Assembly (NCBI GenBank): GCA_025612245.1
Contig: JAAXKQ010000025.1
Span: 1 to 41,218, forward strand
Direction: 5' to 3'
Source: Ignavibacteria bacterium
GTDB taxonomy: Bacteria; Bacteroidota; Ignavibacteria; Ignavibacteriales; SURF-24
Length of the DNA: 41,218 nt
Shown here piece after piece: positions 16,510-24,656 of this stretch. The notes beneath the pieces were generated by a model. It did not search any database and was not told the origin of the DNA. It worked only from the letters and a program-made list of their open reading frames with translations. Both the position numbers and the translations under genes were made by a program. Each line of letters opens with the position of its first letter. Position 1 is the first letter of the stretch.

Positions 16510-17658
16510 TTATTTGGAAATATAATTTAGAGACGTAATTGCCTTTTCCTGAATGATGCCGGAGAACTTTGCTGTCTGCCGGCTGAAATAATTTTTTACT
16601 ATGCCTGAAAGCCTGCTGCCTTCAATAATAGTAAATGCCATTTTTCTCACGGCGTCAATAACCGCGCAGGTTATAAATATACCGAGTATCGAAGCAACTG
16701 TAACGGGTATAAATGCCGGAGTATTTGAGAAAAGATTAGCATGCAGAACCTTGTCATAAAAGGTGTGTCTAATTAAAATGTTATCGTGTATCAGGTAGAC
16801 GCCGAAAGTCAGGGCGGCTACAGGTCCGATAATCTTATTCAAAAAAATGCTCTTAATGGAAATGCTTTTAAATAGCATAAAGGACATAACTGAAGCCAAT
16901 ATAACGGTTGCAGAATTGCATTCATACAGAAAATATTCAAATCCATGAAAGCCCAGCAGAGTAATTATAACTTTGGAGGCAATCATGAGCGCCGTAATTA
17001 AAAAATACCCGGAAATGCAGTAGCTTTTTTTCAGTTCATAATTCCAGTATAGCCTTATATACGCCCCAATAAAATACAGGAACATGAAATGGGTAATTGT
17101 GTGCCCGTTATTTTTGTCGAGCGCCACTCCGAAAGGCAGTACCGTAGGCCACAGGCTAAGCATAATAAAGAGAATGGCCAGGAGAATCTGCATCTGCTTT
17201 TTGCTTATTGCACGGATGAACATATTTAAAAAGGGTGAAAGTATGTAAAGAGCTATGTATGCCGTAGCGAACCAGTACTGGTCGGTTAAAACAGGTATGC
17301 AGGCCAGCAGTAAATGTTTAATGCTGAAGTGTTCCATGCCTATTCCAGACAGTACAAGGTAAATGCCAATCGAATAAAATAATATCTGAAGCCATAACCT
17401 AAGCAGTCTCTTCAGCCTGAATTGAGCATTTACAAGAAAGTAGCTGCTAATAAGCACGTAGCAGTTTACCGAAACCATACTTATGGCCTCCAGTGTCCAG
17501 GCAAAAGAACAGTTCAAGCCGAAGAGGGTGTTTTGTGTTAAGCCTCCCCCGCGGGCCAGATAGTGGATCGATACCACCATTAACATCGCAACTATTCTTA
17601 ACAGCTCGAAGTTGTTATCTCTGGTTTTATTCTTTTTAAGTTCGGCCGCAGTTGACAT
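16510..17658 (-). CDS. Acyltransferase-3 family membrane protein (OafA/WecH-like)
   Basis: About 382 residues with some ten membrane segments. The N-terminal NNFELLRIVAMLMVVSIHY contains the family's conserved Arg and His, and VYLIHDNILI near the C-terminus is typical. These enzymes move acetyl or other acyl groups onto surface polysaccharides or lipids at the inner membrane. The ATG at 17658 starts a normal family N-terminus; a longer frame from 17772 adds 38 residues without similarity. The gene stands alone rather than in a polysaccharide cluster, so the acceptor is unknown. Confidence 0.88.
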   Translation of the reverse strand: MSTAAELKKNKTRDNNFELLRIVAMLMVVSIHYLARGGGLTQNTLFGLNCSFAWTLEAISMVSVNCYVLISSYFLVNAQFRLKRLLRLWLQILFYSIGIYLVLSGIGMEHFSIKHLLLACIPVLTDQYWFATAYIALYILSPFLNMFIRAISKKQMQILLAILFIMLSLWPTVLPFGVALDKNNGHTITHFMFLYFIGAYIRLYWNYELKKSYCISGYFLITALMIASKVIITLLGFHGFEYFLYECNSATVILASVMSFMLFKSISIKSIFLNKIIGPVAALTFGVYLIHDNILIRHTFYDKVLHANLFSNTPAFIPVTVASILGIFITCAVIDAVRKMAFTIIEGSRLSGIVKNYFSRQTAKFSGIIQEKAITSLNYISK

Positions 17659-17860
17659 TATAAGCCCAAAAAAATTGTTATTACAGCGTTGTAAGAAAGC
17701 ATTGAATAATCGGCAGTGTGCCGGCATAAAAAAGATCCGGGCACTTGCTAACATAACAAAAATAGAAATCAAACTGTAGCAATTCTTTTTACTGCCTTTA
17801 AGGTATGAGTATCGCGTGCAGAATTGAAAAGGGCTTCCGGGGGAGAACGCAGGAACCTCG

Positions 17861-17924
17861 GTATTGTATTTGGGCTTCAGCCCTGTGGAATAACTCAGGG
17901 GGCTAAAGCCCTCATAGGCAATAC
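17861..17924. repeat. Nested palindromic repeat unit (REP-like)
   Basis: Two self-complementary blocks, GGGCTTCAGCCC (17872-17883) and GGGGGCTAAAGCCC (17898-17911), are also complementary to each other. Outer arms GTATTG (17861) and CAATAC (17919) enclose them. GGCTAAAGCC-type palindromes are common as dispersed repeats linked to REP-associated Y1 transposases. No such transposase is in the window. The rest of 17659-18005 shows no gene. Confidence 0.6.
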
Positions 17925-18005
17925 GAATTTAATGCAGATACTGAAGCCGGGGAAAAGCAAGGGCTTAATGACATGGGTAAATCTCCCGGCATTACCGGGG
18001 CGTCC

Positions 18006-18551
18006 TTACATAAAGGCCTGGTACCAGGCTTTCCTTTTTTTCTTCGGCATCATCATTGCCACAATGCCCGCGCTAACTGCCACTGCTGCCGCTGTCTTTA
18101 ATATAAATTCGGTCCTGTTGTATTTCCAGTCGGCCTTATAGCCGCGCTCTGCAAATATGTTTGGGACGTGGCCGTGGCCGATATCGTCAATAATTCCTTC
18201 CACCGCATTTATTCTGTCGGCGAGCATCAGGGGAAGCCAGTGTCCGTAGCTGGATTCGCTGTACTTGAAAGCAAATCTGCGGAGCATCCCGCTAAGGCCC
18301 GATGGCGGCACACTGGTTCCGAAAACAGCCGTAAGGTTTGGCCTTTCAACAGAGTGCAGAACTTCCACATCGGCAGCCTGCTGTTCGGGTCTTTCCCAGG
18401 AATAGCCTCTCTGCTCTTCGTCGGTACGGAGTTTCATCGGGTAAGTGGGGTCGTTATCCGGGTTTGCGTCAATGCCCCATCCTTTTATTTTTGTAGGGTC
18501 AACGGCTTTGACGTTCTTAAAATCCCCGGGGCGTGTTTCATCTGCTGTCAT
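18006..18551 (-). CDS. Conserved-looking hypothetical protein with one C-terminal membrane segment
   Basis: 181 residues, family not recognised. The N-terminal half is hydrophilic and proline-rich (DFKNVKAVDPTKIKGWGIDA; NPDNDPTYPMKLR). The middle has a conserved-looking RRFAFKYSESSYGHWLPLML. A single hydrophobic segment (about 147-166, ILKTAAAVAVSAGIVAMMM) is followed by a basic end, which suggests a tail-anchored or C-terminally anchored protein. It starts 34 bases after the stop of the zinc alcohol dehydrogenase on the same strand, so the two are probably co-transcribed. Codon use is like that of its neighbours, so it is likely a real gene. Confidence 0.75.
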   Translation of the reverse strand: MTADETRPGDFKNVKAVDPTKIKGWGIDANPDNDPTYPMKLRTDEEQRGYSWERPEQQAADVEVLHSVERPNLTAVFGTSVPPSGLSGMLRRFAFKYSESSYGHWLPLMLADRINAVEGIIDDIGHGHVPNIFAERGYKADWKYNRTEFILKTAAAVAVSAGIVAMMMPKKKRKAWYQAFM

Positions 18552-18585
18552 TTTTTATCTTCGGTAATTGTTAAACATCAGTTAA

Positions 18586-19743
18586 TTAGCTTGCCGCCTT
18601 TGGCGGAATGAGCACCGTTTTAATGCAGTTATCAAGTTTGGAAGAAAACATGTGATAAGCTTCCGGCAATTCCTCCAGAGGCAGGCGGTGAGTAATAATT
18701 TCCTTGGGGTTTAATACTCCCGATCGCACGTGTTCAACGAGTCTTGGCAGGAGGCGTTTAACGGAGGCCTGGTTGGCGCGTATGGTAATTCCTTTGTTGA
18801 CAATGTTCCCTACGGGGGCGAGGCTGTCTATGGGTCCATAAACTCCTACCACTGAAACAATGCCGCCTTTTTTAACCGAGTTTATTGCCCAGTGAAGAGC
18901 AGTAGTTGAGCCGCCCTGCATGGGGATTTTTCTTCCCAGGAGTGTTTCAACGGCATTTCCCGCGGCTTCGCATCCGACTGCGTCAATGCAGACGTCGGCC
19001 CCGAGTGAGTCGGTAGTTTGTTTTGCAAACACCACCGGGTCTCTTAGTTCCCTAAAATTCCGGACTTCGCACTGGGCGTAGTTTTTGACGAACTCGAGCC
19101 TGTAGTCGTACTGGTCAATTACCACAACGCGTCCTGCACCAAAGAGCCAGGAGCATTTGGCCGCAATAATGCCTATGGGTCCGGCCCCGAATATGATCAC
19201 CGTATCGCCGGGCTGTATGCCACCCATCTCGGCTGACTGGTAGCCAGTAGGAATAACGTCCGTAAGCAGCACGGCATCCTCGGGGTCCATCCAGTCGGGT
19301 ATTATCATTGGCCCCACGTCAGCATAAGGAACGCGGACGTATTCAGCCTGTCCTCCGTCGTAGCCGCCCGCTGTATGAGAGTAACCGAAAATGCCCCCAA
19401 CGGCCGTAGCCTCCGGGTTAGATTCGTGGCAGTTGCCATAGAGTTCCTGTCTGCAGAAAGAGCATACGCCGCATGCAATATTAAAAGGCACAAGTACATG
19501 GTCGCCCGTTTTCAGCTTTTCTACCGAAGAGCCGACTTCTTCAACTATTCCCGTAAATTCATGCCCGAAAGTCGAGCCGACCCTTGTATCTGGTACAAGT
19601 CCATGATATAAATGCAGATCCGACCCGCAAATGCAGCTCCTTGTTACGCGTACAATTGCGTCATTGGGATGTTTGATTTCCGGGTAGGGCTTGTCATGGT
19701 CAATGCGAATTCTGAAAGGTCCGCGATAGTTCATTGCTAGCAT
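18586..19743 (-). CDS. Zinc-dependent alcohol dehydrogenase family protein
   Basis: About 385 residues of the medium-chain dehydrogenase/reductase superfamily. Catalytic zinc ligands are Cys39 (CICGSDLH) and His61-Glu62 (GHE). The structural zinc loop has four cysteines (CGVCSFC...C, 91-105), and the NAD(P) Rossmann motif reads GAGPIG. The insert and overall length resemble formaldehyde-dismutase / glutathione-independent formaldehyde dehydrogenase relatives rather than classical ADH, but the substrate is not certain. ATG 19743 is preceded by GGGG; ATG 19734 is an equally possible start (MNYRGPF). It is the first gene of a pair with a small membrane protein. Confidence 0.88.
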   Translation of the reverse strand: MLAMNYRGPFRIRIDHDKPYPEIKHPNDAIVRVTRSCICGSDLHLYHGLVPDTRVGSTFGHEFTGIVEEVGSSVEKLKTGDHVLVPFNIACGVCSFCRQELYGNCHESNPEATAVGGIFGYSHTAGGYDGGQAEYVRVPYADVGPMIIPDWMDPEDAVLLTDVIPTGYQSAEMGGIQPGDTVIIFGAGPIGIIAAKCSWLFGAGRVVVIDQYDYRLEFVKNYAQCEVRNFRELRDPVVFAKQTTDSLGADVCIDAVGCEAAGNAVETLLGRKIPMQGGSTTALHWAINSVKKGGIVSVVGVYGPIDSLAPVGNIVNKGITIRANQASVKRLLPRLVEHVRSGVLNPKEIITHRLPLEELPEAYHMFSSKLDNCIKTVLIPPKAAS

Positions 19744-19829
19744 AATTATCCCCGTTGATGTTAAGGAGACACGTTTAATACATAACACGTTTTAAGATAT
19801 AATATATTTATGCCTGCCCTCAGTCAATA

Positions 19830-19958
19830 TTAAAAAATATATCCGCCGAAAGCCTTCCCGTTCATCCAGAGCATGAAGCCGTCGGGAAAGGAAATCCTGC
19901 CGCCTGGAGTTTTTGGGTTCCGTGTGTCTTCCCGGAATAATATCTTTCGTGCAGGTAT
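19830..19958 (-). pseudogene. Short coding-like remnant upstream of the TonB receptor
   Basis: A 42-codon open stretch on the minus strand ends at TAA 19830-19832 and has strongly coding-like content (RNPKTPGGRISFPDGFMLW, then MNGKAFGGYIF). It lacks a start codon near its 5' end. I do not recognise the family. It lies in the divergent region between the alcohol dehydrogenase and the receptor gene and could be a gene tail or chance. Confidence 0.25.
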
Positions 19959-19990
19959 TCAAAGGTATTTATAGAAAATGAGAGAATAAA

Positions 19991-22294
19991 ATGCGTATTG
20001 AAAAGTTTATAACTGTAATGTTATTTTGTGCATCTGTCCTGGTATTCTTTCCCGAGACAGTTGGTGCACAGGAAGCAAAGGGCACCATAAAGGGACACAT
20101 CGTGAGCCTCCAGGGCAGGGAAGCTCTGCCAGGAATTACCGTGCTTATTCGCAATACAAAGCTTGGTGCAACAACGGATTCAGAAGGCACGTACACAATT
20201 GCAAACGTTCCTGCCGGAAACTACACGCTGGAATTCAGGGCGGTTGGATACAATAGCTTAATGAAAACGGATGTACAGGTAAGGCCGGGCAGAATAACAA
20301 CGCTTGAGGCCTCCCTGGCAGATGCTGTAATTCAGACGGGGGACGTTGTTGTTAATGCCGGATACTTTCAGGGGCCCGAGGTCAGCGGCATGGGAACGGT
20401 AAATTTTAACAACGAGGAAATAAAAAGGTCGCCCGGCGCTATGGGCGATGTAAGCCGAATACTGATGGCAATGCCTTCTACGGCAAAGGTCTCGGATGAC
20501 AATAACGACCTTGTCGTACGGGGCGGCAGCCCGAGCGAAAACGGGTTTTATGTAGACGGCATACCCGTTCCGAACATAAACCATTTCCCAAGCATAGGCT
20601 CAACGGGAGGACCAATCGGCATTTTGAACGTGGAGTTCATAGACAATTTTAATTTCCTTACCAGCGGGTTTTCTCCGCAATATGGCGACAGGCTTTCCTC
20701 AATTGTGGACATAAATTTCAGGGAGGGAAACAAGGAAGAAGTTGACCTGCAGGCCGACCTCAACTGGGCAGGATTCGGAGGGGCTCTGGAAGGACCGCTT
20801 CCGGGAAAAAGCGGTGCTTGGCTCGTTTCCTTCAAGAGAAGTTATCTGGACCTTTTCAGCAAGGCTTCCGGCTGGGGCATGGTTATCCGCTACGGCGATG
20901 CACAGGCAAAGGTTACATACGACTTAAGTAAAAAACACAAGCTTTCGCTTCTTAATATTTTTGCCGATGACCACGAAAAGTTCGACCGTAAAGACGCCAT
21001 TGAACAGGGAAGCAGCTATTTTGGAGAAATAGACAATTTCCAGAACACAACTGGCATCTCGTGGAAGGCTTTATGGAATTCAGAAATGTATTCTTTTACC
21101 AGTATTTCTTTTTCCATGCAGAGTTTCAAAAACGATTTCAATAAGGTAAATGCTTCCGGTAAGTATTATGTGGCGGATAACTTCGAAGGCGCGTATTACC
21201 TGAAAAACATTAACTATCTTGAGCCAGGGAAACATCAACACCTTGAGTTCGGTTTCGATATAGCTACTGAAGAAGGGAAGTACGACTATACGAAATATGC
21301 CAATACGAACAGGCTTGGAGCACCCGAAGGCGATTTTGCTGTAAGTCGCAGGCTTATGCCTTCGAGATACGGCGCTTTCTTAACGTACAATATTGGTCCT
21401 CTAAGCAGTTTTACAGTATCTCTTGGCTTGAGAGCCGATTACTATTCGCTGAATGAAGAAGCCTTCCTTTCACCAAGGGTATCGGTTTCATATGAAGTAA
21501 ACAGCAGGCTAAGGCTTAATGCCAACGGCGGAATTTTCTGCCAGAGGATGCCTCTGGTACTCCTTTCGCAGAGGCAGGGATTTCAAAAGCTTAAGAACAT
21601 GAGGGCTTACCACCTGGGAACGGGACTGGAGTACCTCCTGTCGCCAGACATGAGGCTGACATTTGAAGTATACGACAAAGAGTATACAGGCCTCCCTCTT
21701 TCAAAAGAGGACCCATCTATGAGCATCATAGACGGAAGCCTTACGGGCAGTTCGTTTGGAAACTTTGATGAGCTTTCAGGCTCCGGGAAAGGCTATACAC
21801 GCGGTCTGGAACTGCTCATACAGAAAAAGCTGTCCGAAAACTATTACGGCGTTCTAAGCGCTTCTTACTTCAGGAGCAAATACAGCGACTTTGATGGATT
21901 GTGGCATAACAGGGCGTACGATAACAGATTCATTTTCAGCTTTATTGCAGGCTACAAGCCTTCGCAGGAGTGGGAGATAAGTGCAAGGTGGACTTATGCC
22001 GGCGGCTGCCCTTATACTCCTTTTGATGAAGCAAAGTCAAGGGAGTTTAACTCGGGAATGATAGATGAGAACAACATCAATTCCGTAAGGTATCCCGATT
22101 ATCATTCGCTGAATGTCAGGGTAGACAAAAAGTTTTTCTTCAGTTCGCAAAGCCTGGACGTATACCTTTCAGTCTGGAACGCCTACAACAGGAAAAACGT
22201 ATCGGAGTATTACTGGAATTCCGACAAGAAGGCGATGGAGGCCATTTACCAGTGGAGCATAATGCCAATCTTCGGAATTGAGTATGAATTATAA
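19991..22294 (+). CDS. TonB-dependent outer-membrane receptor with N-terminal carboxypeptidase-regulatory domain
   Basis: 767 residues. The signal peptide (about 1-26) ends in VGAQ. A CarboxypepD_reg-like beta-sandwich (about 31-115, GTIKGHIVSLQGREALPGIT) is followed by the plug domain (about 120-230, with LVVRGGSPSENGFYVDGIPV) and a C-terminal beta-barrel ending in an aromatic-containing strand (FGIEYEL). It imports a substrate across the outer membrane using TonB energy. No SusD partner is adjacent, so a SusCD glycan system is unlikely; the barrel is also shorter than SusC. A LytS-type kinase and LytTR regulator follow directly, which suggests they control it or share its signal. No riboswitch was found upstream. 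Confidence 0.9.
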   Translation: MRIEKFITVMLFCASVLVFFPETVGAQEAKGTIKGHIVSLQGREALPGITVLIRNTKLGATTDSEGTYTIANVPAGNYTLEFRAVGYNSLMKTDVQVRPGRITTLEASLADAVIQTGDVVVNAGYFQGPEVSGMGTVNFNNEEIKRSPGAMGDVSRILMAMPSTAKVSDDNNDLVVRGGSPSENGFYVDGIPVPNINHFPSIGSTGGPIGILNVEFIDNFNFLTSGFSPQYGDRLSSIVDINFREGNKEEVDLQADLNWAGFGGALEGPLPGKSGAWLVSFKRSYLDLFSKASGWGMVIRYGDAQAKVTYDLSKKHKLSLLNIFADDHEKFDRKDAIEQGSSYFGEIDNFQNTTGISWKALWNSEMYSFTSISFSMQSFKNDFNKVNASGKYYVADNFEGAYYLKNINYLEPGKHQHLEFGFDIATEEGKYDYTKYANTNRLGAPEGDFAVSRRLMPSRYGAFLTYNIGPLSSFTVSLGLRADYYSLNEEAFLSPRVSVSYEVNSRLRLNANGGIFCQRMPLVLLSQRQGFQKLKNMRAYHLGTGLEYLLSPDMRLTFEVYDKEYTGLPLSKEDPSMSIIDGSLTGSSFGNFDELSGSGKGYTRGLELLIQKKLSENYYGVLSASYFRSKYSDFDGLWHNRAYDNRFIFSFIAGYKPSQEWEISARWTYAGGCPYTPFDEAKSREFNSGMIDENNINSVRYPDYHSLNVRVDKKFFFSSQSLDVYLSVWNAYNRKNVSEYYWNSDKKAMEAIYQWSIMPIFGIEYEL

Positions 22295-22364
22295 AACTGT
22301 AAGCCCTTTGCCTTTTTGACCTGAGGTGTTTACTTTTGCCTATGGACATCTAAGTTTGGAAGAA

Positions 22365-23462
22365 ATGAAAATAATAACAGATAATTTGCGGAAAATTGAA
22401 ATACTTGCGGCACTCTCGCTGCTGATGACGCTAATGTACCATAACTGGCTGCCGGGCCACAAGGTGGAGTTCAGCGGGTCTTATCTTTTGCATTTTTTTG
22501 CAGACAGCCTGTTCAACTTTGTGCTGATTTTAATTACCTGGGAAGCAAACATGCGCGTCAACTCGTGGCTTGACAGGGGCTATAAGTGGGAGGCGCATCC
22601 CATAAAGCGTCTTTCCTTGCAGGTGAGCCTGAACACGGTGCATTCATTTCTTCTGATGTTTACGATTATCTCGGGCTACGGCTTCATGCTTTCGCTCATG
22701 ATCCCTGAGTCTGTCCGCAGGGCGCAGGTAAGCGGGGCTTACCCGGTAATCAGAAATTCCATTTATCTGCTGTTGGTTATATTGCTTTTGTACCAGGTAA
22801 CATACATAAGTTTTTATTTCTTCAGGCAGTGGAGCAGCGCGCTTGTAGAAAAAGAAAGGCTTCGCCGGGAGAATATATCTGCACAGCTCCTTGCACTTCA
22901 GGCGCAGGTAAACCCTCACTTTCTTTTCAACAGCCTCAGCTCACTGGTTTCGCTCATCGAAGCGGATAAAGAGCAGGCGGTGGAATTTGTTCAGGAGCTG
23001 GCAAGCGTGTACAGGTATCTCCTTCAGCAGAAGGGTGAAACTCTGGTTAAAGTATGCGACGAAATGGAGTTTATCCGCTCATATATTTACCTTCATAAGG
23101 TACGGTGCGGGGAGAACCTGAGGACGGAAATTAACATAGATAAAAAATACAGCTCTTATCTGATACCCCCGCAGACACTCCAGATACTGGCTGAAAATGC
23201 AATTAAGCACAATATCGTCTCTTCCTCAAAACCTCTTACATTGAAATTCTATACCGGTGAAAACATGCAGCTCTATGTTGAGAACAACCTGCAGAAAAAG
23301 ATTTCCACGCAGAAGCATACGGGACTCGGGCTTAAAAACATTTCCGAGCGCTATGGACTTCTGGGCAGAATGAATATAAAAATTGAGGATACAAATGGTA
23401 TCTACCGTGTATCTATACCAATGATTAAACCCGAAGAATGGAATGAAAGTACTGATTATTGA
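22365..23462 (+). CDS. LytS/YehU-type sensor histidine kinase
   Basis: About 365 residues. Four hydrophobic segments (about 10-150) form the membrane sensor region, followed by a short coiled linker (VEKERLRRENISAQL) and a His_kinase domain. The phosphoacceptor is His185 in VNPHFLFNSL; the N-box ENAIKHN and glycine box GLGLKNISERYG bind ATP. It has no periplasmic domain, so it probably senses within or near the membrane. ATG 22365 has GGAAG close upstream; a GTG at 22326 is an alternative. The 3' end overlaps the response-regulator gene by 20 bases, and the upstream TonB gene ends 70 bases before it. Confidence 0.92.
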   Translation: MKIITDNLRKIEILAALSLLMTLMYHNWLPGHKVEFSGSYLLHFFADSLFNFVLILITWEANMRVNSWLDRGYKWEAHPIKRLSLQVSLNTVHSFLLMFTIISGYGFMLSLMIPESVRRAQVSGAYPVIRNSIYLLLVILLLYQVTYISFYFFRQWSSALVEKERLRRENISAQLLALQAQVNPHFLFNSLSSLVSLIEADKEQAVEFVQELASVYRYLLQQKGETLVKVCDEMEFIRSYIYLHKVRCGENLRTEINIDKKYSSYLIPPQTLQILAENAIKHNIVSSSKPLTLKFYTGENMQLYVENNLQKKISTQKHTGLGLKNISERYGLLGRMNIKIEDTNGIYRVSIPMIKPEEWNESTDY

Positions 23463-24210
23463 AGATGAAGCGTTAACTTCCAGGCGCCTTAAAGAACTTA
23501 TACACCTCTCCGATGACTCAATTGAAGTCCTGGATATACTCGACAGCATAGAAAGCTCGGTGGATTACTTCGAAAGGAATCCTCAGCCCGACCTGATATT
23601 TATGGATATTCAGCTCTCCGACGGCTTGTCCTTCGAAATCTTTAACCGTGTGGATATTAGTTGCCCGGTCGTCTTTACGACGGCTTTCGATGAATATGCC
23701 GTTCAGGCCTTCAGGGTTAACAGCATCGATTACCTCTTAAAACCGGTAAAGGCCGAAGACCTTCAAAGGAGCCTGGACAAGTTCAACAGGCTTAAAACCC
23801 CATATCAGACCTCTTTTAATCCCGGGGAGATTCATGAAGTTTTGAAAAAGCTGAGCTTAAACCAGACGGTCTATAAATCGGGGTTTCTTCTTAAAACCGG
23901 GCAGACCTACCAGAGGATTAGCTGCCAGGAAGTTGCATATTTCCACACGGAAAATAAACTGACCTATATAGTGCTTTTCAGTGGGAAAATATTTGTAACT
24001 GAGTACACTCTGGACATTCTGGAAAAAGAGCTTAATCCATATTTATTCTTCAGGATCAGCAGGCAGTTTATTGTCAGCCTCAATTCGGTTGAAAGCGTGC
24101 ACGTATACTTTGGCGGGAGCCTTAAACTAAAGCTGAGGCCTGAGAGCGCACTGGAGGCAATAGTAAGCCGCCGCCGCGCCGCGGGTTTCAAGGATTGGAT
24201 GGATCAGTAA
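23443..24210 (+). CDS. LytTR-family response regulator
   Basis: 255 residues. The receiver domain (about 1-120) has acidic residues at 7-8, phosphoacceptor Asp55 (LIFMDIQLSDG) and switch Lys (LLKPVKAEDL). A LytTR DNA-binding domain (about 145-250) includes the stretch KTGQTYQRISCQEVAYFHTE and FFRISRQFIVSLNSVESV. This class binds short direct repeats near target promoters. It overlaps the kinase gene by 20 bases, forming a standard two-component pair. The adjacent TonB receptor gene is the obvious candidate target, but I could not find a convincing pair of direct repeats upstream of it. Confidence 0.93.
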   Translation: MKVLIIEDEALTSRRLKELIHLSDDSIEVLDILDSIESSVDYFERNPQPDLIFMDIQLSDGLSFEIFNRVDISCPVVFTTAFDEYAVQAFRVNSIDYLLKPVKAEDLQRSLDKFNRLKTPYQTSFNPGEIHEVLKKLSLNQTVYKSGFLLKTGQTYQRISCQEVAYFHTENKLTYIVLFSGKIFVTEYTLDILEKELNPYLFFRISRQFIVSLNSVESVHVYFGGSLKLKLRPESALEAIVSRRRAAGFKDWMDQ

Positions 24211-24237
24211 AGGCAATAGCTAGTAAAGGAGAAAATA

Positions 24238-24476
24238 TGTACATTAAAGCAATTTACGGTTTCTCCGGAACAAAACTATTACTTCCGGGACCACGCGGAG
24301 CAACGCTTTCTCAAGGCATTTCGACAGCTACCTGGAAGTTGCAAACAGATCCGAGGCCGGGAAAAGGACGGGCTAGAAGGCACTGCCAGCCGCAATTGAA
24401 AAATTACAAATTAAACAAAAGTTCGCAAAATACGCTTGTCTTATCTCGTGAAATATTTGTATATTCAGCTTCATAA
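24238..24476 (+). CDS. Possible small protein between the LytTR regulator and the trp leader
   Basis: 79 codons from ATG 24238, with AAAGGAG 6 bases upstream. The sequence (for example YIKAIYGFSGTKLLLPG at the start, then a basic stretch) matches no family I know and shows no signal peptide or membrane segment. The good ribosome binding site argues for translation; the low-complexity, basic second half argues against a conserved protein. It ends 2 bases before the trp leader start and runs through the likely trp promoter. Confidence 0.25.
24436..24465 (+). promoter_or_regulatory. Candidate trp operon promoter
   Basis: TTGTCT (24436-24441) and TATATT (24460-24465) are separated by 18 bases, a sigma-70-like arrangement. 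Transcription would start at about 24472, only a few bases before the leader ATG at 24479. This would make the leader nearly leaderless and fits its lack of a Shine-Dalgarno sequence. Confidence 0.4.
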
Positions 24477-24478
24477 TT

Positions 24479-24574
24479 ATGAAACTTCAAAATACTACAT
24501 ATAACTTTAATTTAACCTGGTCCTTCCTGGGAAGCTGGTGGCGTACATCCATATATGGAGACTTAGTGAATTGA
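24479..24574 (+). CDS. trpL: trp operon leader peptide
   Basis: A 31-codon frame ending in TGA. Trp codons occur at positions 14 (24518-24520), 20 and 21 (24536-24541). Trp is about 1% of typical proteins, so three in 31, with two adjacent, strongly suggests a sensing peptide. The frame is followed by a terminator hairpin and then trpE, the classic layout of ribosome-mediated attenuation. In this model ribosomes stall at the Trp codons when charged tRNA-Trp is scarce, which prevents the terminator from forming. The central part reads NLTWSFLGSWWRTSIYGD. No ribosome binding site is evident, which is common in Bacteroidota-related lineages. Confidence 0.75.
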   Translation: MKLQNTTYNFNLTWSFLGSWWRTSIYGDLVN

Positions 24575-24603
24575 AGTAGTGTAATGGAATAAATTTAACC
24601 TGA

Positions 24604-24641
24604 AAAGCCCTTCTTAGTTTACTAAGAAGGGCTTTTTTTTT
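24604..24641 (+). terminator. trp attenuator terminator
   Basis: AAAGCCCTTCTTAGT (24604-24618) and ACTAAGAAGGGCTTT (24621-24635) form up to 15 perfect pairs, followed by nine Ts (24633-24641). It lies 30 bases after the leader stop and 16 bases before the trpE start, so it must control trpE read-through. CTTAGT at 24562-24567 can pair with ACTAAG in the second arm; a stable antiterminator was not obvious by eye. Confidence 0.85.
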
Positions 24642-24656
24642 GTACATGGGAATAAG

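Noticed and set aside
18016-18029. 14-bp palindrome GCCTGGTACCAGGC.
   Set aside because: It is coding sequence at the C-terminus of the hypothetical protein; no sign of a wider repeat.
24479-24656. T-box riboswitch or TRAP-binding repeats as the trp control device.
   Set aside because: No T-box consensus and no series of spaced GAG/TAG triplets was seen; the leader frame with Trp codons and the terminator explain the region better.
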